From positions 4,154,001 to 4,218,000 of the forward strand of contig NC_018020.1 in NCBI RefSeq assembly GCF_000266885.1: DNA of 64,000 bases, read 5' to 3'. The notes beneath the pieces were generated by a model. The model made no database searches. It was not told the DNA's origin and worked only from the letters and a program-made list of their open reading frames with translations. Of this stretch, positions 43,719 through 51,873 are shown piece by piece. Source of the stretch: Turneriella parva DSM 21527 (lineage in GTDB: Bacteria > Spirochaetota > Leptospiria > Turneriellales > Turneriellaceae). A program made the position numbers and the translations under genes. The stretch's first letter is position 1. The number at the start of each line of letters is the position of its first letter.

Positions 43719-44465
43719 TTAAGTCTCTTCTGTATCAGTGCTGATTTTGCGAATGTAGGCTTCGTACTCGAGTTCTTTAAGGCGCGCGAGAGCCTTCGCG
43801 AGCTTCTCTTTCGATTTGCTGCGCCCGACGGTCACAAGGTAAAAACCGCCATTCTTTTCGCTGCGTGCTTTGATGCCCTCTTCTTTGAGTTTGCTGATAA
43901 GACCCGACGCTTCGCCGGCGCGCTTAAACGCTGCGACCTGTATCGTGAAACGTACGCCGTCGGTCTTTGCAGAATCGGCCACCGCTTTGCGTTTTTTTGA
44001 GTGCTCAACTTTGCCCGCGAGTTCTACGTTCTCGTCAGCAGGCCGTACTTTGGCTTTTTTGGAGCGCACCTTAGGAGTCGCTGCCTCGCTCTCGCGAGAA
44101 GAGTCGCCGAGACGCGCCACAGGTTTGCGCGCCGTTTTTTTGCGGGGCGGGCCCTGTACGAGCGGGTCTTCTTGCAGGGGGATATCCCCCTGTACTGCGG
44201 CGGGTTTCGTCTCTGCAGCTGCAGGCTCATTGATCGCGGCCGGCCCCGCTGCAATCACCAGTTTGTCGGCGGGTTTAGCGGTGGGGTCGCCCGGCAAACC
44301 AGGTTTCTGCGCCAATTCGTCGTTCAGTTGTGCTACTGCGCGCTCGCCCTGCCCGCGGCCGATAGACATACCGACCATGAGGGTAATACCCAGCGCGACC
44401 AGCGCGCCACCGGCAATAATCGCCATGCGGCGCCAGTCAAGATTGAGCACGTAGAATTCTTTCAT
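43719..44465 (-). CDS. SPOR-domain membrane protein
   Basis: A 248-residue protein with a short cytoplasmic N-terminus (MKEFYVLNLDWRR), one transmembrane helix (MAIIAGGALVALGITLMVGMSI), a Pro/Lys-rich linker, and a C-terminal SPOR domain (FTIQVAAFKRAGEASGLISKLKEEGIKARSEKNGGFYLVTVGRSKSKEKL, about residues 165-240). SPOR domains bind denuded septal peptidoglycan, so it is likely a cell-division or cell-wall protein. I start at the ATG at 44465, just after the coaE stop. It lies between coaE and argF. Confidence 0.85.
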   Translation of the reverse strand: MKEFYVLNLDWRRMAIIAGGALVALGITLMVGMSIGRGQGERAVAQLNDELAQKPGLPGDPTAKPADKLVIAAGPAAINEPAAAETKPAAVQGDIPLQEDPLVQGPPRKKTARKPVARLGDSSRESEAATPKVRSKKAKVRPADENVELAGKVEHSKKRKAVADSAKTDGVRFTIQVAAFKRAGEASGLISKLKEEGIKARSEKNGGFYLVTVGRSKSKEKLAKALARLKELEYEAYIRKISTDTEET

Positions 44466-44466
44466 A

Positions 44467-45105
44467 TTATTCCAGTTTTTGACAGAGCCCGGTAACCTGC
44501 GCCCGAAGTGCAGCCAGATCACCTGAGTTATCTATTACATAGTCGGCGAGTTCTCGCTTTTTTTCAATGGAAATTTGCTGCCCCAGCCTCGCGCGCGCTT
44601 CGTCTGCTGTGAGCTTTTGCCCCTGCCCGGCAGCGCGCGCGACCGCCCGGGCGACGCAGATTTCTTCGGGCGCGTAGACGACGATCGTCTTCTTCACCTG
44701 CTCATGCAGGCGCCCCTCAAAGAGCAGCGGCACGTCGTAGACAATGCGTCTGCCGGCAGGTATCGCTGCGACGCGGCGCGAAAACTCTGCCTGAATGTGA
44801 GGATGCATAATTTCACCGAGTTTCTTCGTCTTTGCGCTGTCGGCGAACGCCACCTTCGCCAGCGCAGCCCTGACGAGGCTGCCGTCGGCTCGAAACAGTG
44901 GCTCTGTGCTCAGAGGCTCAAATGCGGCAATGAGTTTCAGCTTAATATCGGCATAAGAATCTGATTGCGGATCTATAACGTCGCGCGCTATGCTATCCGC
45001 ATCGAGCACAATGACCCCGGCTTCTGCGAGCAACTTCGCAGCAGTCGATTTTCCGCTGCCCATAACGCCCGTCAGGCCATAAACACGGGCATACGGATTT
45101 TTCAT
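44467..45105 (-). CDS. coaE: Dephospho-CoA kinase
   Basis: The last step of CoA synthesis, phosphorylating the 3'-hydroxyl of dephospho-CoA. The 212-residue kinase has the P-loop GLTGVMGSGKSTAAKLL, the catalytic DADSIARDVI and VPLLFEGRLHEQV, followed by QQISIEKKRELADYVIDNSG, as in CoaE. It is first in the operon with the SPOR protein, argF and DUF1993. Supply of CoA fits a genome rich in acyl-CoA enzymes. Confidence 0.95.
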   Translation of the reverse strand: MKNPYARVYGLTGVMGSGKSTAAKLLAEAGVIVLDADSIARDVIDPQSDSYADIKLKLIAAFEPLSTEPLFRADGSLVRAALAKVAFADSAKTKKLGEIMHPHIQAEFSRRVAAIPAGRRIVYDVPLLFEGRLHEQVKKTIVVYAPEEICVARAVARAAGQGQKLTADEARARLGQQISIEKKRELADYVIDNSGDLAALRAQVTGLCQKLE

Positions 45106-45250
45106 AGGGTCAAAGCGATGCAGCGCAATGCAGCAAACAGCCGAAAATCGATGCGCATTTGTACCGGCTTATGCCTGCTTGCGCGCGTTGGTGCACAAGC
45201 TCTTAATGCGGTTGACCTGCCACTCGCCGCGGTGTTTTTCGCCAACACCC

Positions 45251-47146
45251 ATGCAGAAGCCCAAAACGTTTTATGACCTGTTCGCGTACGCCGCAGAGCA
45301 GAAGCCCGCGCTTGAGACTTTCAAAATTCGCAAGAAAAGCGGCGTCATTCAGGGCCGCACCTTCAAACGTATTCATGAACTGGTCACCGAACTGGCTGCA
45401 GGCCTCAAAAGCGCGGGGGTCGCCGCCGACGACCGCGTCACCCTGCTCTGCGACAGCTCACCCAACTGGATTCTTGCCGACGCAGCCATTGTTGCAGCAG
45501 GCGCCGTCTGCGTGCCCCGCGGCACCGACGTCACCGACGACGACATTCTCTACATCGTCGGCCACAGCGAAAGCCGTTGGGCGATTGTGCAAAAAGCAAA
45601 AGACCGCGACAGGCTGCTGAAATTTCAGAAAGAACTGCCCGCGCTCGAAAAGATCTGGGTACTCGAAGACGATGACTCTGAACTCGCAGCGGGCGAGAGC
45701 TCGGCAGAAGAGCTGCTCGCACTCGGCAAAACCGCATTGCATAAAGACAGCGCGCTTGTTATCAAACTCAATGCTTCGGCTGACCCGGCCAAGATGGCGA
45801 CGATCATCTATACGAGTGGCACGACAGGGGCACCGAAAGGCGTGATGCTCAACCAGACGGGCTGGCTGAATGCGCTGGGGCGCGCCCTCGAAATGAAGGT
45901 GATCACCGAAAAAGATACCGCGCTGTCGCTGCTGCCACCATGGCATGCATTCGAACGTGCGGTCGAATATGGCGTCATGATGGCGCAGTGCGAATTCATG
46001 ATCTCGGGCATCAACACGCTCCGCCAGGATCTGGGTGACTTTAAGCCGACAAGCTTTCCCTCGGTGCCCCGTATCTGGGAATCGCTCTACAACGGCATTA
46101 TGCAGAAGCTCGAAAAAGAGTCGCCGGTGAAGCGCAATGTCTTCTACTTTTTTCTCGATGTCGGCGCCGCATGGGCAAAACACGAGGCGATCTTCAATGG
46201 CTATGACCTTCAGGTTAAGCCTAAGCCAGCTCTGCAGCAGGTACTCGACCGGGCCGCATCGGGCGCAGTTCTGGCTGCGCTATTGCCGCTAAAGCTGGCC
46301 TCGCAGGCGGTTTTCGCGCCGATTCATCAGGCACTCGGCGGCAACGTCAGCAAATCGGCTTCCGGTGGTTCGGCACTACCGCAGGTGGTCGACAGGTTCT
46401 TGACGGCAATTGGCATTAAGGTGCTCGAAGGTTATGGCATGACGGAGACTTCGGCGCTTATTAGCCTACGCGACGTGCAAAAGCCCGTGAGCGGCACAGT
46501 GGGCCGTCCGTTTCCAGGGTACAAAATTAAGCTCAAGAACGACCTCGGCGCTGAGGTGCCGCTCGCGCCGGGCGCGAAAGGTACCCTGTGGGTGCATTCT
46601 AACCAGCTGCTTTTGGGGTATTACAAACGCCCTGAACTCAATGCTGTAATTTTTGATAAAGACGGTTTTTTCGACACCGGTGACATTATGGTTTTGACCG
46701 CGGCGGGCGACCTCATGTTCGCAGGTCGCAGCAAAGAGACCATTGCACTCGCGGGTGGTGAAAACATCGAACCCGTGCCGATCGAAGACAAGCTGCTCGC
46801 TTCAGAATTCATCGATCAGGTAATGATTGTGGGTGATGACCGCAAAACCCTAGGCGCGATCATCGTGCCGAATTTCGAGAAAGTGCGTAGCCATGCCGGC
46901 ATCAAGGGCATACCCGAATCGCAGTGGAATGATAATGCACAGGTGCGAGAGATTTTTAAGAATGAAATTTCACAGCGTATATCGGCTAAAACGGGTTTCA
47001 AGAGTTTTGAGCAGATACCTAAAAATCTGTTCTATCTGGTGCCGCGCCAATTTGAAATCGGGCAAGAGCTGACACGCACGTACAAGCTGCGGCGCACGGT
47101 AATTAAAGACATGTACAAGAACGAGATCGATTCGATGTACAGTTAA
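45251..47146 (+). CDS. Long-chain acyl-CoA synthetase (AMP-forming)
   Basis: A 631-residue ANL-family ligase. The AMP-binding motif IIYTSGTTGAPKGVML, the A5 motif LEGYGMTETSALIS and the FDTGDIMVL hinge region with Asp are present, ending with a C-terminal domain containing AGRSKETIALAGGENIEPVPIED. The length and the ERA-like LPPWHAFERAVEYG segment match fatty-acid-activating enzymes. It activates fatty acids before beta-oxidation or lipid synthesis. I start at the ATG at 45251; earlier in-frame starts add unlike residues. Confidence 0.94.
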   Translation: MQKPKTFYDLFAYAAEQKPALETFKIRKKSGVIQGRTFKRIHELVTELAAGLKSAGVAADDRVTLLCDSSPNWILADAAIVAAGAVCVPRGTDVTDDDILYIVGHSESRWAIVQKAKDRDRLLKFQKELPALEKIWVLEDDDSELAAGESSAEELLALGKTALHKDSALVIKLNASADPAKMATIIYTSGTTGAPKGVMLNQTGWLNALGRALEMKVITEKDTALSLLPPWHAFERAVEYGVMMAQCEFMISGINTLRQDLGDFKPTSFPSVPRIWESLYNGIMQKLEKESPVKRNVFYFFLDVGAAWAKHEAIFNGYDLQVKPKPALQQVLDRAASGAVLAALLPLKLASQAVFAPIHQALGGNVSKSASGGSALPQVVDRFLTAIGIKVLEGYGMTETSALISLRDVQKPVSGTVGRPFPGYKIKLKNDLGAEVPLAPGAKGTLWVHSNQLLLGYYKRPELNAVIFDKDGFFDTGDIMVLTAAGDLMFAGRSKETIALAGGENIEPVPIEDKLLASEFIDQVMIVGDDRKTLGAIIVPNFEKVRSHAGIKGIPESQWNDNAQVREIFKNEISQRISAKTGFKSFEQIPKNLFYLVPRQFEIGQELTRTYKLRRTVIKDMYKNEIDSMYS

Positions 47147-47169
47147 ACGGTATCTGAAGTACGGACCTG

Positions 47170-49215
47170 TCAGGGTTTTCTGCCCCTCAGAAAAAAGGCC
47201 TTCACTGCGCCCCGGCCCTTGACGTCGACCATGCCGCGCTCTTCGACAATGAACCTGTCGCTGAGGCGTACGGCAGTCGCTTCGGTGATCTGTATCATGC
47301 CCGGTATGCCGTTTGATTCCATGCGGCTGGCGAGGTTAACCGCATCACCCCAGATATCATAGATAAACTTCTTCTTGCCGATGACACCGGCGACCACCGG
47401 GCCGGTATTGATGCCCACACGCATCGTGAGTTCGTCGCCGGTTTTCAGCTTAAAACGGCTGAGGCGTTCCTGGCTTTCGAGCGCAAAGTTCGCCACAGCT
47501 TCGACATGGTTTGAAAGTGGATTCGGCAAGCCCCCGACGACCATGTAGGCGTCACCGATTGTCTTGATCTTTTCAAGCCCGTACTTTTCAACGAGCTCGT
47601 CAAAGACCGAGAATATGCGGTTCAAAATGCCGACAATGACCTCAGGCCTGAATTTGTGCGCAAGCCTAGTGAAATCGACTATATCCGCAAATAGAACCGA
47701 CACTTCGGGAAAGCTGTTGGCAATGACTTCACGGTTGTCTTTGAGCTGTGAGGCGATCTTTTCGGGCAAAACGTTGAGCAGCAGCTTCTCGGCGCGCTCT
47801 TGTTCAAACTGTACCTTGGTATAGGCCTCGATAATTTCAGCTTTGGCTTTCGTATTTTCGTCGAGAGTCTCGCGCACCTTTTTCAAGACTTCATTATACC
47901 GTTCTGCAATCTGCCCGACTTCGGTGAACGGCTCGACAGGCACGTCGTACGTGAGGTCACCTGTCTGTTTCTGGTGGTCCATCACGAAGAAGAGATCGAT
48001 TAGGTCGGTACGTGCGCGGTGCTCTGAAATATTGAGGCCGGTTTTTTCATCTTCAGGGGTCACGCGCAGCGGGTGTATCTTGCCGAGCAGATACAGCAGC
48101 AGGTAAGCGACGCTGAACGCGAAAGCGCCGACGACGGCAATGCCGGTGAGCTGCGCGCCGATCTGGTCGATGCGACTGAGGCCAGTGCCCAGAATCTGCG
48201 GATTGCCAAACATACCGACGGCGAGCGTGCCCCAGATGCCGCCGACCAGGTGAACGGGTATAGCTCCCACTGCGTCGTCGATTTTGAGCTTTTCGAGCAG
48301 AGCTTCGGTGGGCAAAATGAGCAGACCTCCCATAAGCCCAATCAAAGCCGCCTGCCATTCATTCACGGCATGACAGCCGGCCGTAATCGAGACTAGACCT
48401 GCGAGTGAACCATTGAGTGGCTGCGTTGCTTCTGCATAACCATGCTTTAGCCAACCTGAGAAGAGCGCCGCGAGCATGCCGATGGCACCCGCAAGCAGAG
48501 TCTTCGCAATAATCGGGCCCACAGCGTTATTGAGAGCAAGCGTGCTGCCGCCGTTAAAGCCAATCCATCCGAACCAGAGTATAATGCCGCCGAGCATCGC
48601 GAGCGGCAGATTGCTCGGGTTCATTTTCTGCGCCGGCCCGTCTTCGGGAAAGCGGCCAATGCGCGCGCCGATGAGCAAGAGCGCCGCTAGCGCCACCCAG
48701 CCGCCGACGCTGTGCACGACAGTCGACCCGGCAAAATCCACGAAGCCATGCGCAGCAAGCCAGCCTTTGCCCGTGTTGGCGAGCGCGCCACCCCATGCCC
48801 AGTGTCCAGCCACCGGATAAATAAGCAGTGAAATGATCGTCGTGTTCACCAGATACGCGGTGAAACTCATGCGCTCGGCAACTGCGCCTGAAACGATCGT
48901 CGACGCGGTACCGCAGAATACGAGCTGAAAAATGAAGAATGTCGAGAGCCAGCCCCCTTGTCCGTTGAAGGCTACCAGAAAATTTGAAGTGCCGAAAATG
49001 CCTGAGAAGCTCGCGCCAAACATCACGCCAAAACCGACGAGCCAGTAGAACAGCGTCGCCACGCCGAAATCCGTCACATTCTTGATAGCAACGTTGATCG
49101 AATTTTTTGTGCGGGTTAGCCCTGATTCAACGCATAAGAATCCCGCCTGCATAAACAAAACCAGGCCACTGGCGAGCAGAACCCAGAGTTGGTCAATTAT
49201 CGGCTTTTCGATCAT
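47170..49215 (-). CDS. Ammonium transporter-adenylate cyclase fusion
   Basis: A 681-residue fusion. Residues about 8-380 form an Amt channel with about 11 helices: the twin-His pair is His168 (STVVHSVGGW) and His322 (PVHLVGG), and the Phe gate regions (AERMSFT, GWIGFNGGS) are kept. A signalling segment with DVPVEPFTEVGQIAERYNEV (about 424-445) and a helix leads to a class III cyclase (about 500-665). Cyclase residues are complete: metal Asp511 and Asp555, Lys551 and Asp620 for adenine, Asn627 and Arg631 for catalysis. It should make cAMP in response to ammonium. An AGGGA site supports the start at 49215. Confidence 0.92.
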   Translation of the reverse strand: MIEKPIIDQLWVLLASGLVLFMQAGFLCVESGLTRTKNSINVAIKNVTDFGVATLFYWLVGFGVMFGASFSGIFGTSNFLVAFNGQGGWLSTFFIFQLVFCGTASTIVSGAVAERMSFTAYLVNTTIISLLIYPVAGHWAWGGALANTGKGWLAAHGFVDFAGSTVVHSVGGWVALAALLLIGARIGRFPEDGPAQKMNPSNLPLAMLGGIILWFGWIGFNGGSTLALNNAVGPIIAKTLLAGAIGMLAALFSGWLKHGYAEATQPLNGSLAGLVSITAGCHAVNEWQAALIGLMGGLLILPTEALLEKLKIDDAVGAIPVHLVGGIWGTLAVGMFGNPQILGTGLSRIDQIGAQLTGIAVVGAFAFSVAYLLLYLLGKIHPLRVTPEDEKTGLNISEHRARTDLIDLFFVMDHQKQTGDLTYDVPVEPFTEVGQIAERYNEVLKKVRETLDENTKAKAEIIEAYTKVQFEQERAEKLLLNVLPEKIASQLKDNREVIANSFPEVSVLFADIVDFTRLAHKFRPEVIVGILNRIFSVFDELVEKYGLEKIKTIGDAYMVVGGLPNPLSNHVEAVANFALESQERLSRFKLKTGDELTMRVGINTGPVVAGVIGKKKFIYDIWGDAVNLASRMESNGIPGMIQITEATAVRLSDRFIVEERGMVDVKGRGAVKAFFLRGRKP

Positions 49216-49304
49216 GCGCTGTCCCTGCGGGCCGCATGCGCAGACCCGCGCCTTAACCTGAGCAATTTGAGTGCCAAGAATTGGCGCAGTGCACAATGAG
49301 GATT

Positions 49305-50336
49305 TCAGAAGTCAAACAGCCGGGCACGCACACGCTGCGGCAGCTGTGGAAACTTCTGTAAGAATGCCTCGCGTTCAGTGGCATTGTATTCGTGAAACTC
49401 TTTGCGCCAGCCATAACGATCGCGCAGCTGATTGAAAAGCTGCGGCTGCGCGGCAAACCGTTCGGCCTCGTTTTCAAGAAACCAGGCCTCACCTGCGGGA
49501 TACGCAACAGCCGCCGCAAGTTCTGGCGCGAGCGCGGCAAGACCCTTGACGATGCCGCCGAGCCGCCCGCGCGTCGAGTAGCCGGCGATGTGTGGGGTCG
49601 AAAACCGCGCGCGGGCCAGGTCGCGAGGGTGCGGCGGCTCTTGCGGGTACACGTCTTGCGCCAGAATTTTCAGCTGCGGGTGTGAGGCGAGCTGTGCGTA
49701 AAAATCTGCATTCCAGATACCACCCCGGCTCGCCTGAATAATCTGCAACGGCTTCTGTACTTTCGAGAAATATTCGGCATTCAGCATCGCCTGCGTCGCG
49801 TGCGGCCCGGCAGCTGTCAGGGGCACATGGAAAGTCACGACGTCCGAAGCGAGAACCTCAGAAAGTGAACCGGTCTCTGCCCGAAACGGGTCGTAATGCG
49901 CAACAGCCGCACCGATTTCACGAAAAAACCCGATGAGCAGCGAGCCGATGCTTCCCGCGCCGACAACGCCGAGCTTATCGCGCTCAAAATCGAAGCCCCC
50001 ATAACACAGTGCCTGCAAAACATAATCGAAGACGGCGCGGGCGTTGGCGCCCTCGCCCGTCGTCAGCCGAATACCGCGTTGAGCGAGCGCCTGGGCGTCG
50101 ACATTATCGGCCCCGGTTGAAACAAGCGCCGCAAGTTTCAGTTGGGGCAGTAAATCAAGCAGCGGGGCGTTCAGCCGAAAGTTGGCGCGAAAGAAAATAG
50201 CCGTGGCCGACGGGTTCTCTTGAAAAGTGCGCGCCGCTTTATCAGTGGCCGTTGAGAACCTCGCGGTGGTGAATCCCCGCTGGGCGAGCGCCGAAAAAAA
50301 GATGTCGGGAATACCGTCTTGAAAAAGTATCAGCAC
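49305..50336 (-). CDS. D-2-hydroxyacid dehydrogenase (PdxB-like)
   Basis: A 343-residue NAD-dependent dehydrogenase. The cofactor motif is GVVGAGSIGSLLI, followed by the catalytic Arg in IIQASRGGIWN, acidic QDVYPQEPPHP, and catalytic His in STPHIAGYSTRGR. The PHIAGYS motif plus the C-terminal extension is typical of erythronate-4-phosphate dehydrogenase (PdxB) of the vitamin B6 pathway, though the segment around QDVY differs from the usual DVWE. Substrate specificity therefore remains uncertain. It lies next to an ABC ATPase gene in the same direction. Confidence 0.8.
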   Translation of the reverse strand: MLILFQDGIPDIFFSALAQRGFTTARFSTATDKAARTFQENPSATAIFFRANFRLNAPLLDLLPQLKLAALVSTGADNVDAQALAQRGIRLTTGEGANARAVFDYVLQALCYGGFDFERDKLGVVGAGSIGSLLIGFFREIGAAVAHYDPFRAETGSLSEVLASDVVTFHVPLTAAGPHATQAMLNAEYFSKVQKPLQIIQASRGGIWNADFYAQLASHPQLKILAQDVYPQEPPHPRDLARARFSTPHIAGYSTRGRLGGIVKGLAALAPELAAAVAYPAGEAWFLENEAERFAAQPQLFNQLRDRYGWRKEFHEYNATEREAFLQKFPQLPQRVRARLFDF

Positions 50337-50359
50337 AGTCAGCGTGCCACCCTACGGCC

Positions 50360-51079
50360 TTATTTGATCAGCGCGCTGATCTGGCCGTTGCGCATTTCAA
50401 ATACCGATGCGGCGTCAGACGCGAGCTTGCTGTCGTGCGTGACGAGCAGAATACCTTTGCCACGATCGTGCTCTTCACGCAGCAATTTTTTCACGCGCGA
50501 CACCGATTCAGGGTCAAGGTCACCTGACGGTTCATCTGCCAGAATGAAAGGCGAATCTTTAATGAGCGCCCGCGCGATTGCGGTCTTCTGCAACTGACCG
50601 CCCGAAAGTTTGGTCGGGTAGGCCTGCATGAGCGCATGCATGTCGAGTTTATCTGCGAGGTATTTCAGTCGGTCTGCATAACCCGCATCGATCTGGCCAT
50701 GCGCTGCCACGTAGGCGAAGCGCAGGTTTTCTTCAACGGTAAACCTGCCGAGCATTTCTGAAAATTGAAAGATGATACCAAAATAGCGGCCGCGTATTTT
50801 TGCCTGCCTGCCGCGGCCCGCGCGCGAAATCTTGTACTTATCGACGTAAACATCGCCTTTCGCCACGGCGATCAAACCCGCAATCGCCGTGATGAGCGTG
50901 CTCTTGCCGCTGCCCGAAGGCCCGATAATCGCGACGTAGTCGTTTGAATTAAGGTCGAGTGTGACACCGCGCAGCGCCTGCACAATCTCATGCGCACGCT
51001 CGCCCGATTGCAGGCCTTTCGACCAACCCAGCGCCGAGGTTTGCGAGTAGTTGATATGCACATCGAGAATGCGGATCAT
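50360..51079 (-). CDS. ABC transporter ATP-binding protein (LolD/MacB-like), orphan
   Basis: A 239-residue ATPase with Walker [12 protein letters not shown]-loop FQFSEML, signature LSGGQLQKTAIARAL, Walker B FILADEPSGDLDPES and a switch His in LVTHDSK. The LolD/MacB branch works with FtsX-like permeases, but no permease or adaptor gene is adjacent. An unusual segment, SQTSALGWSKGLQSGERAHE, of about 20 residues precedes Walker A. Upstream lies a perfect 44-bp palindrome shared with the divergent gene. Confidence 0.88.
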   Translation of the reverse strand: MIRILDVHINYSQTSALGWSKGLQSGERAHEIVQALRGVTLDLNSNDYVAIIGPSGSGKSTLITAIAGLIAVAKGDVYVDKYKISRAGRGRQAKIRGRYFGIIFQFSEMLGRFTVEENLRFAYVAAHGQIDAGYADRLKYLADKLDMHALMQAYPTKLSGGQLQKTAIARALIKDSPFILADEPSGDLDPESVSRVKKLLREEHDRGKGILLVTHDSKLASDAASVFEMRNGQISALIK

Positions 51080-51132
51080 CTTTTACCCCAAGTATTATGT
51101 CACATTACAGGGTCAAACAGTTATAAGTTAAC

Positions 51133-51176
51133 CCCGTTCCGTAGGGGTAGGTTTAAACCTACCCCTACGGAACGGG
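51133..51176. repeat. Perfect 44-bp palindrome
   Basis: CCCGTTCCGTAGGGGTAGG and its continuation to the centre at 51154/51155 are mirrored exactly to 51176, with no loop and GTTTAAAC at the centre. It lies between the divergent ABC ATPase gene and the gene at 51218. It could be an operator for both, a cruciform site or a mobile-element scar. Confidence 0.85.
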
Positions 51177-51217
51177 AACTCCATACGGCTTAACGGCCAA
51201 TCAGCCGAAAATAGAAT

Positions 51218-51847
51218 ATGAACGTCAGCACGCTGCAAACCCTCGAATCGCAGGGCGCCCACACGCAGATCGACCAGGAACTGGCTGCCGCGCTCAAAAA
51301 CGGCAGCTCACCCGAAACCCTGAAATATGCAGCAGCCTATTATGTGCGCCGTGGTAACCCCGGCAAGTCGCTCGCCAGCTACGCCGCATACGTGCAGAAC
51401 ACCACAGCCGAAAGTCGCGACCTGCAGGCCGTCGAATGGGCAATCGACTGCGCCCGGCGCATGGGAAAGCAAGAACTGGTGCGCAATTTTTTTCTGAGCT
51501 TAGACGTGCGTGAGCGCGAAAACCTCGCGACTGCAAGCCTTATACACGTGGCCGCAGCCTTTATCAGCGCCAAGCAACTTGATGAAGCCGAAAGGATATT
51601 GAACTTCGCGCGGCATAAATCGGGCGCAAAGCAGCTCGTCACCTTTGCCGAACTCATCAAGTCTCGATTCGGCAGTCTCGACAACGCACGCAAATTTACG
51701 GCTGAAACGGATGCCAGGTTCGACAAGGGGGATTTATACTCCAACGTCAAAAAGGCCGTCAACCTGGCACTCGCGCACATGGCGCAGGGCAACTACTCGA
51801 CTGCAGAGAATATTCTGGTCTCGTGTAAGGCCACCGTCACGGCCTAG
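51218..51847 (+). CDS. Helical-repeat (TPR-like) protein
   Basis: A 209-residue soluble protein composed of amphipathic helices of TPR type: PETLKYAAAYYVRRGNPGKSLASYAAY, KQLDEAERILNFARHKSG and LALAHMAQGNYSTAENILVSCKA. No signal peptide or catalytic domain is visible, and no specific family is recognised. Its N-terminus (MNVSTLQTLESQGAHTQIDQEL) suggests a cytoplasmic adaptor. It converges on hemN with a small hairpin between the stops. Confidence 0.65.
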   Translation: MNVSTLQTLESQGAHTQIDQELAAALKNGSSPETLKYAAAYYVRRGNPGKSLASYAAYVQNTTAESRDLQAVEWAIDCARRMGKQELVRNFFLSLDVRERENLATASLIHVAAAFISAKQLDEAERILNFARHKSGAKQLVTFAELIKSRFGSLDNARKFTAETDARFDKGDLYSNVKKAVNLALAHMAQGNYSTAENILVSCKATVTA

Positions 51848-51848
51848 C

Positions 51849-51873
51849 GCAATTCGACCTTCGGTCAAATTGC
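51849..51873. terminator. Hairpin between convergent stop codons
   Basis: GCAATTCGACC and GGTCAAATTGC pair around TTC apart from one mismatch. The hairpin overlaps the end of hemN and directly follows the stop codon of the TPR-like gene, so it may end transcription from both sides. Confidence 0.6.

Noticed and set aside
45458-46183. Open frame opposite the acyl-CoA synthetase
   Set aside because: Shadow frame; the sense strand is a well-defined ANL enzyme.
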